A stretch of DNA of 64,000 nt from a bacterium 1XD21-70. Lineage in GTDB: Bacteria; Bacillota; Clostridia; Lachnospirales; Lachnospiraceae. The notes under the pieces are model-generated. The model was not told where the DNA came from and made no database searches. It was given only the letters and a program-made list of their open reading frames with translations. This document shows, piece by piece, positions 8,142 through 17,528 of the stretch; positions within the stretch are counted from its first letter, which is position 1, and each line of letters opens with the position of its first letter. The position numbers were made by a program, and so were the translations under genes. Where the stretch lies: the NCBI GenBank assembly GCA_003669055.1, contig RAYB01000016.1, positions 1-64,000 of the forward strand, read 5' to 3'.

Positions 8142-9520
8142 AATTGCCCCTCCTGGTAATACTGATCCAGAAGCTTGGTGTCGATCCGGTCTAACTCTTC
8201 ACGCGGCAGCATCCGCAAAAGCTTCCATCCAATGTTTAATGTCTCTATAATGTTCCGGTTATCATGGGGATCCTGCCCCACAAATTGTTTTTCAAATTCA
8301 CGCCCAAATTCCAGGTATTTTTTGTCAAGCGGCGACAGTTCATCCTCACCGATTACCGAGGCCAGGGCACGGGCGTCACCGACTTTGGCATAACAGGAAA
8401 ACAGCTGGTTTGCCACTGCCTGGTGGTCTGCACGGGTGTAGCCTTCCCCGATGCCGTCCTTCATCAGCCGGGAAAGGCTGGGGAGCACATGGATCGGGGG
8501 ATAGATGGACTGGCCGTTTAAGCTGCGGTCCAGCACGATCTGGCCTTCCGTGATATAGCCGGTCAGATCCGGGATCGGGTGGGTAATATCATCGTTTGGC
8601 ATGGTCAGGATGGGAATCTGGGTCACAGAGCCGTTGACACCCCGGACAATGCCTGCGCGTTCGTAGAGAGCCGCCAATTCACTGTAAAGGTAGCCTGGGA
8701 AGCCTTTCCGGGAGGGGATTTCCCCTTTTGAGGAGGAAACTTCACGCATGGCTTCGGCGAACGAGGTCATATCCGTCAAGATTACCAGGATATGCATATT
8801 TTTCTCAAAAGCCAGGTACTCTGCCAGGGTTAAGGCCACCTTTGGGGTGATCAGGCGTTCTACTACAGGGTCATTTGCCAGGTTGATAAACATTGCCACA
8901 TGGGAGGAGACGCCGCTCTCCTCAAAGGTACGGCGGAAAAAGTCCGCCACATCGTGTTTGACGCCCATTGCGGCGAACACAATGGCAAACTCCTCGTCGG
9001 AATCATCGCCTAGGGATGCCTGCTGGACAATCTGGGCGGCAAGCTGGTCATGGGGCAGCCCGTTGCCGGAAAAGATAGGCAGTTTCTGCCCGCGGATCAG
9101 GGTCATCAGCCCGTCGATGGCCGAGATGCCGGTACGGATATAGTTTCTGGGGTACTCACGGGTGACGGGGTTTAGGGGCTGTCCGTTGACATCCAGCATT
9201 TTGTCCGGAATTACATCTCCCAGCCCGTCAGCAGGGAGGCCGATTCCGTTGAAGGTACGCCCCAGCATTTCCTCCGACACTCCCAGTTCCATGGGATGGC
9301 CGGTCAGGCGGGTGTGTACGCCGTGGAGGGACATCCCTTCTGTCCCCTCGAACACCTGGATCACGGCATGGTCCTCATCTACCTCGATCACACGTCCGAG
9401 CCTCTTTTTCCCGTCATTGGTGGCCATCTCTACAATTTCGTCATAGGCAGCGCCCTGGACGCCCTCCAATACAACCATGGGACCATTGATGGAACTTAAG
9501 CCTAAATATTCAATTGCCAT
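8138..9520 (-). CDS. atpB: V-type ATP synthase subunit B
   Basis: Non-catalytic nucleotide-site subunit of the A3B3 hexamer. It shows the family start ([18 protein letters not shown]), a degenerate P-loop region [10 protein letters not shown] in place of a true Walker A, and [17 protein letters not shown] near the C terminus. At 460 aa it is the normal length. It lies 13 bases after subunit A and overlaps subunit D. The symbol follows bacterial V-type naming (also ntpB) and should not be confused with the F-type a subunit. Confidence 0.96.
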   Translation of the reverse strand: MAIEYLGLSSINGPMVVLEGVQGAAYDEIVEMATNDGKKRLGRVIEVDEDHAVIQVFEGTEGMSLHGVHTRLTGHPMELGVSEEMLGRTFNGIGLPADGLGDVIPDKMLDVNGQPLNPVTREYPRNYIRTGISAIDGLMTLIRGQKLPIFSGNGLPHDQLAAQIVQQASLGDDSDEEFAIVFAAMGVKHDVADFFRRTFEESGVSSHVAMFINLANDPVVERLITPKVALTLAEYLAFEKNMHILVILTDMTSFAEAMREVSSSKGEIPSRKGFPGYLYSELAALYERAGIVRGVNGSVTQIPILTMPNDDITHPIPDLTGYITEGQIVLDRSLNGQSIYPPIHVLPSLSRLMKDGIGEGYTRADHQAVANQLFSCYAKVGDARALASVIGEDELSPLDKKYLEFGREFEKQFVGQDPHDNRNIIETLNIGWKLLRMLPREELDRIDTKLLDQYYQEGQL

Positions 9521-9533
9521 TTCAGATCCCTCC

Positions 9534-11315
9534 TTACGCGTTCCGTTCTATGACAGCGTCATAGAAGCGGTCAATCTGTTTTTTGTAATCTTCCAGAAGT
9601 TCCGGGCGGTCGTTCGGCACATCGTATTTGATGGCGATCACTTTATCGAAAATGGGGTCTTCTTTCAGTACCGACATCGGCATGCCCATGGAAATCAGGG
9701 AACGGGAACGGCGGTACAGGTACAGGATAACATCCATCATTTTGAACTGCTTTTCCATCGGCACACAGGTATCGTCCTTATGGAAGGCATTCTGCTGGAG
9801 AAATCCCACACGGATTACCTTGGCAATCTCTAAAATCAGCTTCTGGTCATCCGGCAGCACATCGCTGCCGATCAGCTTTACGATCTCCATCAGGCTGCTC
9901 TCCTGAGAGAGGAGAGACACAATCTGGTTGCGGTAATCCACGAATTTATGGTCTACATGTTCCGAATACCAGGAACCCAAGTCGTTTAAGTACTCAGAAT
10001 AGCTGGTCAGCCAGGAGATAGCCGGGAAATGGCGGGCATAGGCAAGGCTTTTGTCCAGCCCCCAGAAGCAGCGGACGAAACGCTTTGTATTCTGGGTTAC
10101 CGGCTCAGAAAAGTCGCCGCCCTGGGGGGAGACCGCCCCGATGATGGTGACACTCCCGTCGGTTCCGTTTAAATTCTGCATCATGCCTGCCCGCTCATAG
10201 AATGCGGACAGCTTGGAGGCCAGGTAAGCGGGGAAGCCTTCCTCGGCCGGCATTTCCTCCAGGCGCCCGGAAAGTTCCCGGAGAGCCTCTGCCCAGCGGG
10301 AGGTGGAGTCTGCCATGATGGCCACATGGTATCCCATATCCCGGTAATACTCCGCCAGCGTAAGCCCGGAATAAAGGCTGGCCTCACGGGCGGCCACCGG
10401 CATGTTGGAAGTATTGGCGATCAGGGTGGTGCGGTCCATCAGGGGCTTGCCCGTCTTGGGGTCGATCAGTTCGCTGAATTCTTCCAGCACCTGGGTCATC
10501 TCATTGCCTCGCTCGCCGCAGCCGATATAGATGATGATATTGGCATCCGACCATTTGGCGATCTGATGCTGGGTCATGGTCTTGCCGGTACCGAAACCGC
10601 CTGGGATGGCGGCCGTGCCCCCCTTGGCAAGCGGGAAGAGGGTATCCAGGATCCTCTGCCCGGTGACTAAGGGATGGCTGGCCGGGAAACGCCTGGCAGT
10701 AGGGCGTGCCTGGCGGATCGGCCATTTTTGGGCCATGGTCAGCTTTTCCATGCTGCCGTCGGGCAGCTGCAAGGTCAGGAGCGGTTCACTGATGGTGTAT
10801 TCGCCGTCAGGAACCACATCCAGGACATATCCCTCCTTGTCAGGGGGAACCATGACCTTGTGGAGGATCGCCTGGGTCTCCGGTACCTCTGCAATGATGG
10901 TGCCGCCCATAACCCGGTCCCCTTTTTTGACAGTCATGTGGGTCTGCCATTTTTTTGCGGTATCCAGGGAATCCACACTGACCCCCCGGTTGATGTAGGC
11001 GCCGCCGGTTTTGGCAATTTCACTTAACGGGCGTTCAATGCCGTCGAAAATATTGGTGAGGATCCCAGGTGCCAACGTCACGGACACCGGGGCGCCGGTT
11101 CCGTAGACAACCTCGCCGGGCCGGATGCCGGTGGTCTCTTCATAAACCTGGATGGTGGTGCGGTCAGAGGTCAGGCCGATCACTTCGCCGACCAGCCGTT
11201 CCGGTCCCACATAGACCATCTCATTCATCATAAACCCGGCATCTTCTTTCAGATAGACGATGGGGCCGTTGATCCCATAGACGGCTCCGGTTTTTTGCGT
11301 TCTGTTTTCCGTCAT
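9534..11315 (-). CDS. atpA: V-type ATP synthase catalytic subunit A
   Basis: Catalytic head subunit that hydrolyses or makes ATP. Visible features are the N-terminal beta barrel ([15 protein letters not shown]), the long non-homologous insert typical of V/A-type A subunits, and Walker A GGFGTGKT with the preceding AIP segment. Later come [27 protein letters not shown] and [13 protein letters not shown]. At 593 aa it is full length. The start overlaps the end of subunit E by four bases (ATGA-type coupling). Confidence 0.97.
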   Translation of the reverse strand: MTENRTQKTGAVYGINGPIVYLKEDAGFMMNEMVYVGPERLVGEVIGLTSDRTTIQVYEETTGIRPGEVVYGTGAPVSVTLAPGILTNIFDGIERPLSEIAKTGGAYINRGVSVDSLDTAKKWQTHMTVKKGDRVMGGTIIAEVPETQAILHKVMVPPDKEGYVLDVVPDGEYTISEPLLTLQLPDGSMEKLTMAQKWPIRQARPTARRFPASHPLVTGQRILDTLFPLAKGGTAAIPGGFGTGKTMTQHQIAKWSDANIIIYIGCGERGNEMTQVLEEFSELIDPKTGKPLMDRTTLIANTSNMPVAAREASLYSGLTLAEYYRDMGYHVAIMADSTSRWAEALRELSGRLEEMPAEEGFPAYLASKLSAFYERAGMMQNLNGTDGSVTIIGAVSPQGGDFSEPVTQNTKRFVRCFWGLDKSLAYARHFPAISWLTSYSEYLNDLGSWYSEHVDHKFVDYRNQIVSLLSQESSLMEIVKLIGSDVLPDDQKLILEIAKVIRVGFLQQNAFHKDDTCVPMEKQFKMMDVILYLYRRSRSLISMGMPMSVLKEDPIFDKVIAIKYDVPNDRPELLEDYKKQIDRFYDAVIERNA

Positions 11316-11953
11316 CCCTGTACCCTCCCTTCCGGGGCAGCCTGTGTGGCCGTGCTGCCGGTTCTGCCTGCTGGTGTGTACAGGCTGAAATGAAAATGTT
11401 CTTTTGCCTCCGCCAGCCGTGTCCGGAAAGATTTGTCAATCAGGATATTGCGGGAAGGGATGACGGCACGCGTGCCGCCCAAAAAGGGATAATCGCTTTG
11501 CTTAAGCAGAGCCTTGGGATGGCGGAGCGCCAGGCGCTCCAGCTTATCTGCATCCGCAGGATCCAGATAGACCACCACCTCGTTACCCTTGGCAAAATCG
11601 ACGGCTTCCGTGATCTGGCGCTCCAGCAGTTCCTGGTATTTTGGTGTTTCCAGATATTCTGCCAGGCGGCTTTCAAGTTCCACAAAAAGCTTTTCCTTCA
11701 ATTCCTCCTGCCTGTGCCCCAGGGTGCGTTTTTGCTCCAGCTGGGCGGCAGAAAGCTTCTTATTTAGTTCGCGTTCAATCTTTTCTGTCTCCTGGCGGAC
11801 CTGCATCTGAGCCTGGCGCCTAGCCTCCTGTTTGTGCTCTTCAAAGGATTTCTTAAGGGCAGCAGTGTATTCGTCAAGCATGCGGCTGCTCCTTATACGG
11901 GCATCCTCCATGCAGGTATCCAGAAAATGTTTTAATTTCTCCTCTGTTGTCAA
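11312..11953 (-). CDS. atpE: V-type ATP synthase subunit E (peripheral stalk)
   Basis: Peripheral-stalk subunit with a long charged N-terminal helix (residues 1-110, rich in Glu, Lys and Gln) and a globular C-terminal part ending in FRTRLAEAKEHF. I chose the TTG at 11951-11953 because AGGTGA, a good Shine-Dalgarno sequence, lies five bases before it. A GTG nine bases upstream (11962) would add three residues and lies inside that site. The gene follows subunit F by about 33 bases. Confidence in the family comes from operon position plus the coiled-coil pattern. Confidence 0.88.
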   Translation of the reverse strand: MTTEEKLKHFLDTCMEDARIRSSRMLDEYTAALKKSFEEHKQEARRQAQMQVRQETEKIERELNKKLSAAQLEQKRTLGHRQEELKEKLFVELESRLAEYLETPKYQELLERQITEAVDFAKGNEVVVYLDPADADKLERLALRHPKALLKQSDYPFLGGTRAVIPSRNILIDKSFRTRLAEAKEHFHFSLYTPAGRTGSTATQAAPEGRVQG

Positions 11954-11986
11954 AGGGATCACCTGCTTTCTTTTATGTGATTATGG

Positions 11987-12295
11987 TTATAGCTTTAATC
12001 CGATGGCTTCATTCACATAGGAGGTGATAAAGTCTGGCTTGCGGCCGGTTCCATGGCGGTCGGGTATCTCCACAAACAAAGGGAGTTTATGGTTCAGTCT
12101 CACATCATTGACCAAATCAGGAAATTCTTTCCCGAATTTTTCGGTCAGGAGGACGATTCCGATCTCCTTGTCGGCAAGAACCTTGTCAAGCTCCTGTTGA
12201 AGCTCATGTTTTTCGTGGACAACGGCACCTTCGACCCCGGCCAGGCGCATGCCGGTCCAGGTGTCGATGTTGTCGCTGATCAGATACATCTTCAT
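11987..12295 (-). CDS. atpF: V-type ATP synthase subunit F
   Basis: Small rotor-associated subunit of 102 aa. YLISDNIDTWTGMRLAGVEG and the central IGIVLLTEKFG match the Rossmann-like fold of bacterial V-type subunit F (NtpG). It lies four bases after the end of subunit K. Two in-frame ATGs (12295 and 12289) are possible starts. Confidence 0.92.
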   Translation of the reverse strand: MKMYLISDNIDTWTGMRLAGVEGAVVHEKHELQQELDKVLADKEIGIVLLTEKFGKEFPDLVNDVRLNHKLPLFVEIPDRHGTGRKPDFITSYVNEAIGLKL

Positions 12296-12299
12296 GGAA

Positions 12300-12734
12300 T
12301 TACAGCTTTCCGAGGATCATAAAGGAAATGATCAGCCCGTACAGGCAGACACCTTCGGCAAGGCCGACGAAGATGAGGGATTTACCAAGGATGGAGCCGT
12401 CTTCACTGATTGCCCCCAAAGCTGCGGAAGCTGCCGCCGACACGGCGATGCCGCCGCCGATACAGGACATGCCGGTGGAAAGTGCAGCAGCAAGGTAACC
12501 CCAGCCGGCAGCGCCGTTAGCTGCTGCGGTTTCTGCGGCTTCTGCTGCGGAAGAATTGCCGGTAAACATGAGCCCGGCAGCTACTAAAAGGGTGCCGGCA
12601 AACAACAGGGTATTGGCAGCAAGTGCCGTTTTATAGCGTTTCCGGGATTTCTCCCCGGCGGCAAAAGCGCCGAAAGGAACGGCGATACTGATCAAGAGTG
12701 CAATGGATAATGTGATTTTTGTTAGTAAAGTCAT
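12300..12734 (-). CDS. atpK: V-type ATP synthase subunit K (membrane rotor ring)
   Basis: Proteolipid of the membrane ring, 144 aa, with two helical hairpins. A glycine-rich segment (residues 83-108) precedes the last helix, FVGLAEGVCLYGLIISF. E127 in that helix is the ion-carrying carboxylate. The first hairpin lacks an equivalent acid, as in other bacterial V-type K subunits with one site per protomer. Whether H+ or Na+ is moved cannot be decided by eye. Between the hairpins lies an unusually Ala-rich loop (residues 60-76). Confidence 0.93.
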   Translation of the reverse strand: MTLLTKITLSIALLISIAVPFGAFAAGEKSRKRYKTALAANTLLFAGTLLVAAGLMFTGNSSAAEAAETAAANGAAGWGYLAAALSTGMSCIGGGIAVSAAASAALGAISEDGSILGKSLIFVGLAEGVCLYGLIISFMILGKL

Positions 12735-12770
12735 GATTCAAATCCTCCTAGAATGTTTATGGTTTTGTAA

Positions 12771-14726
12771 TTAAGAATCTGTTCTTCCATAAGGGGTAAA
12801 CTCACGCCCGGTTCCGCGGTAAAAGCGGCTGAACAATTCATAATATTCGAGGCGCAGTACCTGGATACCGACGATCAGGCCTTCCATGCCGCAGACGAAC
12901 AGGTTGCCTAAGATGATGACAAGCCAGTTCGGTGACCCTGACTCGATCCCTCCGAGCATCAGCACGACTTCCATCATCGCTGCATGGCTGACGGCAAAGG
13001 CGCCGACACGGACGAACGACAGGGTATTGGAAAAGTAACTCAGCAATACTTCAAACAGTTCAAAGAAGCCCTGGACAAAAAACATCCCTTTTTCTTTCGG
13101 CATGGCCTCGGCCTTCTTTTCTACGAGTGCTGCCAGTGGTTCTTTGAAGAAAATAACCAACAGCGGGAGCAGGAACATAACGGCCATTATTGCGGCAGCC
13201 GGCAGCGGGTGGCCGCCCATATACAAAAATACCATGGCAGCCATCGCGGCATAGAAGACGATCCCGGCCACGCCGTTGGTGTCAAACCATGCCTTTTCCA
13301 CATCCTGAAAACGGAGGCTGTTGGCCACATTGAGAAGCATGGTTACCAGCACAATCCCCATGCCCAGTGCTATGGCCACCACAAAAACGGTATTGAGGTT
13401 GCCGATAAAGGGCAGCTGCATCATGGCTTCCTTTGGGTGCAGCCAGAGAGGCTTAAAGACATCTTCAAAGCCGAATACACTGCCAAACAGGAATCCAAAG
13501 ATTGTGGAAAAGAACCCGCAGCAGGAGATAATGGCCGCCAGGTTCATTTTCTTTGCCCGGTAGAGGAAAAATCCGCCAAACAGCAGGCAAAGCCCCTGGC
13601 CGGCGTCCCCGAACATGAAGCCGAAAAGGAAGGAGTAGGTCAGCCCGAGGAGCATGGTTGGGTCAATCTCGCCGTAGGCAGGCAGCCCATACATCTTGAT
13701 AAACATTTCAAAGGGCTTAAAAATACCAAAGTTTTTCAGCTTGGTGGGCGGCGTGCTTGTAATATTATTGTGGTCGTCCTCGACAAAGCAGAAGGTCTCG
13801 GGGTCATTATCCAGTTCAGCCCGGAAGGCGGAGGCATCGGCCTCGCTCATCCAGCCGCACAGGATATAAAAAGTGTGGTTTTCATGGCTGGTGCAGGCAG
13901 CCAGCCTGCGCACGTCAAAGTTGGTAGAAAAACGTTTCAGCTTTTGGTGGGCGGCCAGCAGTTTATTTTTCTGGGACTGAATCCGCGCAATGATTTTCTG
14001 GTTGATTTCCTGGATCTGCATCTGTACGGCCTCGATTTTGCCGTCCAGCAGCAGGGAAGCCTCCGTTGGCGTGCCTTCATATTCGTCCGGCAGAAAGAAC
14101 CGTTCAAAATGGAGGGAAGCCAGGATGGCGTCGATTTTGTCTGCCAGTATATCAGGCACAAAATAGACCACCCAGATATATTGCTCATCGTCCTGGCATC
14201 TGTGCATCACCACATCGATGGTATCGTATACATAATCCATGAATTTTTGGTAGTATTCATGGGGGATGCGCCCAAACCGGAACCGCACGTATTTAAACTG
14301 CATAATGGAACTGACGCTGTAGTTGAGGTCGCGAAACGGCTGGATTTGGTTTTTTGATACCTGCAGCTGGTCGAGCCCTTTTTGGAGTTCTGCTTTTTCT
14401 GCGCATAGTGTTTGGACTTCCTGATCCAGGCCTTCCACAATCTGTACGGCGTCCTCGACGGAAAGATCCTGGCTTAGCTTTGGATCTTCGGGCAAGGGGA
14501 TCTTTTCCAGGCTGCCTTCCCAATAACTGGCAAGCAGTTCTTCTGCGGCCTGTAACTGCCCTTTATAGGGGTTATTCTCGGTAAAAGGCTTTAGGTTTGT
14601 AACGGTCTTTAACTCGGACAATGCATTTTCCAGATGGATTTCATATTTGGAGAGATATTGGTCAACAACCCGGTCGATGTCGCCTTTATGCCCGGTTATG
14701 CTTAGGAACTTCATTTTTTCTATCAC
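12771..14726 (-). CDS. atpI: V-type ATP synthase subunit I (membrane stator)
   Basis: The 651-aa 'a'-type stator subunit. The cytoplasmic N-terminal half (to about residue 330) has coiled coils that contact the peripheral stalks. The C-terminal half has about seven to eight membrane helices, with LLGLTYSFLFGFMFGDAGQGL opening the channel region and SYFSNTLSFVRVGAFAVSHA holding the conserved arginine that works with the K-ring glutamate. It lies between subunits C and K, as in other clostridial ntp operons. Confidence 0.95.
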   Translation of the reverse strand: MIEKMKFLSITGHKGDIDRVVDQYLSKYEIHLENALSELKTVTNLKPFTENNPYKGQLQAAEELLASYWEGSLEKIPLPEDPKLSQDLSVEDAVQIVEGLDQEVQTLCAEKAELQKGLDQLQVSKNQIQPFRDLNYSVSSIMQFKYVRFRFGRIPHEYYQKFMDYVYDTIDVVMHRCQDDEQYIWVVYFVPDILADKIDAILASLHFERFFLPDEYEGTPTEASLLLDGKIEAVQMQIQEINQKIIARIQSQKNKLLAAHQKLKRFSTNFDVRRLAACTSHENHTFYILCGWMSEADASAFRAELDNDPETFCFVEDDHNNITSTPPTKLKNFGIFKPFEMFIKMYGLPAYGEIDPTMLLGLTYSFLFGFMFGDAGQGLCLLFGGFFLYRAKKMNLAAIISCCGFFSTIFGFLFGSVFGFEDVFKPLWLHPKEAMMQLPFIGNLNTVFVVAIALGMGIVLVTMLLNVANSLRFQDVEKAWFDTNGVAGIVFYAAMAAMVFLYMGGHPLPAAAIMAVMFLLPLLVIFFKEPLAALVEKKAEAMPKEKGMFFVQGFFELFEVLLSYFSNTLSFVRVGAFAVSHAAMMEVVLMLGGIESGSPNWLVIILGNLFVCGMEGLIVGIQVLRLEYYELFSRFYRGTGREFTPYGRTDS

Positions 14727-14738
14727 GGCGTATACCTC

Positions 14739-15782
14739 CTATTGTTTTTCTGCCATGGCGATGATCTCGTCAGGGGGCAGGCCATAACGGATACCCTCAA
14801 TAGTGGCAATGATTTTGCGGATCTCCAGTTCCTTGGCGTAGAGGTAGGAGTCCAGCACCGCAATCGTATAGGGATGCCTGCGCCCGGCATTGCTATAGAT
14901 CTGGTTCAGCGTTTGATGGTATAGTTTTTCCAGATCCGGCTGCTGGTTCCATTCGTCTTCTGGGATCCGGCCATAGTAAGTGGAGTTTAGGACGGAAAAG
15001 AAAACTTCCAGGGAATCTGCCTCGGCCATCATGCGGATCTGGTCTGCACTCAGTTTATACCTTACCGGGATCAACAGTGAATAGATGTCGGCAGCCGGTA
15101 ACCGGTAATATTTTATGGACCGGTAAATCCATTGGATATTTAACAGATCCAAACGGCAGCCAAAGCAGTGTTTGATAATTTCCCGCTCTTTGCCGCCTAA
15201 CACCTGGTCTGTGACCTTCCACATGGTTTTAAAATAAAGAAGGTCAAGACGGATTTCGTAGCCGGAAAGAGACAAAGGCTTTTCGGCCGAAAGGCTTTGA
15301 ACCAGGCTGTAATAAGCGGATCCCTCCAGCCCGGCAATAAATTCGTCTGCATTCCTGGCCTGCGCCAGCTTTACCAGGTCAATGGAGGAATGCTGGTCAA
15401 AAAAAGCCTGGAAATCGGACAGGTCCATGGGCTGGCGCATCCCACCAAGGACATTATGCAGAACCTGTTTGATGATGGTGATCTCATAATGCATGAAATA
15501 GAGATCCAAAAACCGGCGCTGGGAAAGACTGGAAAAACGGTATAGGCGGGCAAAATCCTGATATTCCGAGTAGGCAAGCAGATGTTCGATATGGCCGCGG
15601 TGCAGCAGGGTATCGTCCAGCCCTGAAAAGATTGCGGTGTAGGCAGGCTGCTGTTTTAAGTAATCGGCAGCGCTCCGCACATCTTCCAAGGCAGCCATCT
15701 CCTGGAACTGGCGCGGGGAGAACAAACGGCTTTCCATGGCACGGATCTTAGTGGCAATGCCGCTATATGTCAACAATCCCAT
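14739..15782 (-). CDS. atpC: V-type ATP synthase subunit C
   Basis: Socket subunit (347 aa; V1 C / A-type C, d-subunit family) linking the central stalk to the membrane ring. It is all-helical by appearance, starting GLLTYSGIATKIRAMESRLF. Family features are the repeated LRR-less helical halves and a conserved TIAVLDSYLYAKELEIRKI stretch near the end. It begins four bases after the end of the small stalk subunit and is followed by subunit I after 12 bases. Confidence 0.93.
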   Translation of the reverse strand: MGLLTYSGIATKIRAMESRLFSPRQFQEMAALEDVRSAADYLKQQPAYTAIFSGLDDTLLHRGHIEHLLAYSEYQDFARLYRFSSLSQRRFLDLYFMHYEITIIKQVLHNVLGGMRQPMDLSDFQAFFDQHSSIDLVKLAQARNADEFIAGLEGSAYYSLVQSLSAEKPLSLSGYEIRLDLLYFKTMWKVTDQVLGGKEREIIKHCFGCRLDLLNIQWIYRSIKYYRLPAADIYSLLIPVRYKLSADQIRMMAEADSLEVFFSVLNSTYYGRIPEDEWNQQPDLEKLYHQTLNQIYSNAGRRHPYTIAVLDSYLYAKELEIRKIIATIEGIRYGLPPDEIIAMAEKQ

Positions 15783-15786
15783 AATC

Positions 15787-16098
15787 TTACTCCCCTGTCA
15801 GTTCCTGGAACAGCTGGCCGATATATTGGCTGCGGGATTTTTCATAATCCTGTTCCATTTTTTGCAGCAGGCGGTCTGACTCTAAACGCTGCTGCTCTAA
15901 CTTTTGATCCATTTCAGCTTCCATACGTTTTCGGAATTCTTCGATGCCTTGATTGGTATGCACCTCCAGGTCTTGGTCAAATTCCCTGATATGCACCTCC
16001 ATTTCCTGTGCGAAAGCCTTTTTAGAGGCATTTGCGCTTTCCATGATGGCGGAGGCGGCATCTTCGATCTCGGAAATCTTTTTGATTACCGTATTCAT
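15787..16098 (-). CDS. V-type ATP synthase small stalk subunit (G/H-type)
   Basis: First gene of the operon, 103 aa. It is almost entirely charged coiled coil (Glu, Gln, Lys and Met repeats), as expected for the G/H peripheral-stalk partner of subunit E. The ATG at 16098 is preceded by GGGAGG and gives MNTVIKKISEIEDAAS. A longer reading frame to 16167 would run through the folded leader and has no ribosome site. Assignment rests on operon position and coiled-coil character. Confidence 0.8.
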   Translation of the reverse strand: MNTVIKKISEIEDAASAIMESANASKKAFAQEMEVHIREFDQDLEVHTNQGIEEFRKRMEAEMDQKLEQQRLESDRLLQKMEQDYEKSRSQYIGQLFQELTGE

Positions 16099-16127
16099 AG
16101 TAAACCTCCCTATGTGGTTAATGATAT

Positions 16128-16227
16128 ATATTAAAGAACCATACCCTCCGTGGACAAAGGGACGCACGCCTTCCTAATCTGCGGAGGGCATGGTTTATAT
16201 GGACGAAATTGGTTCTTTAACATCATA
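16128..16227 (-). promoter_or_regulatory. Folded 5' leader and promoter of the V-ATPase operon
   Basis: On the minus strand, TATGAT (16222-16227) is a -10 candidate with a poor -35. The transcript would start near TTAAAGAACCA (16209-16219) and end its fold with TGGTTCTTTAA (16132-16142), which pairs with it. Inside, ACCATGCCCTCCG and CGGAGGGTATGGT (16182-16194 and 16138-16150) form a 13-base stem with one G-U pair. The two stems share the TGGT segment, so they can stack or compete. The loop is about 31 bases. The fold ends 34 bases before the ribosome site. This may be a cis-regulatory RNA, but no consensus was matched. Confidence 0.6.
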
Positions 16228-16325
16228 CTCTATTTTGAGGAAAATTCCATAGTGAAAATCGTTAAAAAACAGTAAAAATGAAAAAAGTTTTGGTGATTGT
16301 GTGAAAAAGACGAAAAAGCAGCGGC

Positions 16326-16366
16326 AAAAAGAAGGGAACACCCGCCAAAAGGCGCCGCGTTCCCTT
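16326..16366 (-). terminator. Terminator of the SH3/HEPN-like gene
   Basis: On the minus strand AAGGGAAC (16359-16366) pairs with GTTCCCTT (16332-16339), with an inner GCC/GGC stem, followed by CTTTTT. Confidence 0.8.
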
Positions 16367-16378
16367 GGGATTGGCTGC

Positions 16379-17263
16379 TTATTGGGTTGTCAGGTATTGG
16401 CTGGCCACATAGGCTTCCTGGCCGTCATATAGAATGACTGCCCACTCGTCGTTTTCGCTGCGCACGTATTCCACGGTGACACCGGCGTTCAGCTTCCCCA
16501 AACGGTTGCTCTCCGTGCTGGGGGCAGAACGGACATTTAAAGTGTCCGTGGTGCGGTAGACAGGCTGAGAAGGTTCTGTGCTTGGATCTGTCACCGGTTC
16601 AGTAGGCGGCTCGGTTGGGCTGACGGTGACTCCGGTTGTTGCTTCTGTGGAGACAACAGCGGCGCTGGAGGATTCTGCCTCGTCCGTCTTTGGCTTAATC
16701 AGCCGGATCACGAAAACCACAAGGGCAATGCAGACGACCGGGATCAGCAGCTTCATTAGGTCATAAGGCGAGAAGCGGCGGCGCCTTCTTTTCTGGTAAC
16801 GCCTGCGGCCATTGCGTGAGGAGCGGGATGCAGGCTGGCGCGATGCGGGCTGGCGGGAAGAAACAGGGCGGGAGGAATTCCGTGAGGATCCCCTCCTCCT
16901 GTTTAGGTAGTCGTTTGAAAAAACGGCAATCTCCTGGGAGAGAAGATGAAATGCCAAGTTGGCATTGGAGGCGGAGTTATCCCCCTCATGGGCGGCCTTG
17001 TTCCCCATCATGCGGATCTTGTGGTAGCGGTCGCAGCTGGCCTTGGTGATCTGGCGGTTCTGGTAAAGGGCATCGATCATATCCTTCAAATCATCATCGT
17101 CCATGGAACCGGTCTGGCCAATCAAAGCCCGCACCATGAATTCCACCGTCTGGCGGGCTTTGACCATGGCTGAATTGTAATCTTTTTGCCGGATCAGGCG
17201 CTCTGTGTTCCTGACACCGGCCTGGATTCGATCCCAACTGTTATTTGTATTGCTGCCTGCCAT
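16379..17263 (-). CDS. Membrane-anchored protein with HEPN/DUF4145-like N-terminus and C-terminal SH3 domain
   Basis: Residues 1-125 are helical and end with KIRMMGNKAAHEG, resembling DUF4145/HEPN-type helical bundles. A very basic Arg/Ser stretch (130-170) and one transmembrane helix (about 175-195, LLIPVVCIALVVFVIRLI) follow. A Thr/Glu/Pro-rich extracellular linker then leads to a bacterial SH3 domain (about 228-294, DTLNVRSAPSTESNRLGKL). SH3 domains of this kind usually bind cell wall. The basic stretch marks the inner face, so the helical domain is cytoplasmic. GAGGAGG precedes the ATG at 17263; a longer frame has no ribosome site. Function is unknown; it may link wall state to the cytoplasm. 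Confidence 0.75.
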   Translation of the reverse strand: MAGSNTNNSWDRIQAGVRNTERLIRQKDYNSAMVKARQTVEFMVRALIGQTGSMDDDDLKDMIDALYQNRQITKASCDRYHKIRMMGNKAAHEGDNSASNANLAFHLLSQEIAVFSNDYLNRRRGSSRNSSRPVSSRQPASRQPASRSSRNGRRRYQKRRRRRFSPYDLMKLLIPVVCIALVVFVIRLIKPKTDEAESSSAAVVSTEATTGVTVSPTEPPTEPVTDPSTEPSQPVYRTTDTLNVRSAPSTESNRLGKLNAGVTVEYVRSENDEWAVILYDGQEAYVASQYLTTQ

Positions 17264-17456
17264 AGTAGTCCTCCTCTGTGTTTTGATAAAACCCATACAA
17301 ACCAACCCGGATGGTTTGGGGGCATATTGTCGGAATGTGCAAAAATAAAACTAGGAATTGTCAAAATAATTATACAACATATTCTAAGATTATGCACGGG
17401 AAAAATAAAAGATATTTTGAGATATTTGCCGGGGGGTGAAATCCTGCCCGGAAGCC

Positions 17457-17485
17457 TTGCAAAGCGGCCAAAGGTCTGCTAGAAT
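17457..17485 (+). promoter_or_regulatory. Sigma-A promoter of trmB
   Basis: TTGCAA at 17457-17462, a 17-base spacer and TAGAAT at 17480-17485. The rest of the 17264-17528 gap is AT-rich and holds the divergent start region of the SH3/HEPN-like gene. No other gene is seen there. Confidence 0.65.
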
Positions 17486-17528
17486 AGAAAAGTACAAACT
17501 ACATCGGGTATGACAGGAGGATAAATAG

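Noticed and set aside
12984-14357. Plus-strand open frame of 457 aa opposite V-ATPase subunit I
   Set aside because: Its length comes from the codon pattern of the opposite strand; the minus-strand gene has clear motifs and operon context.
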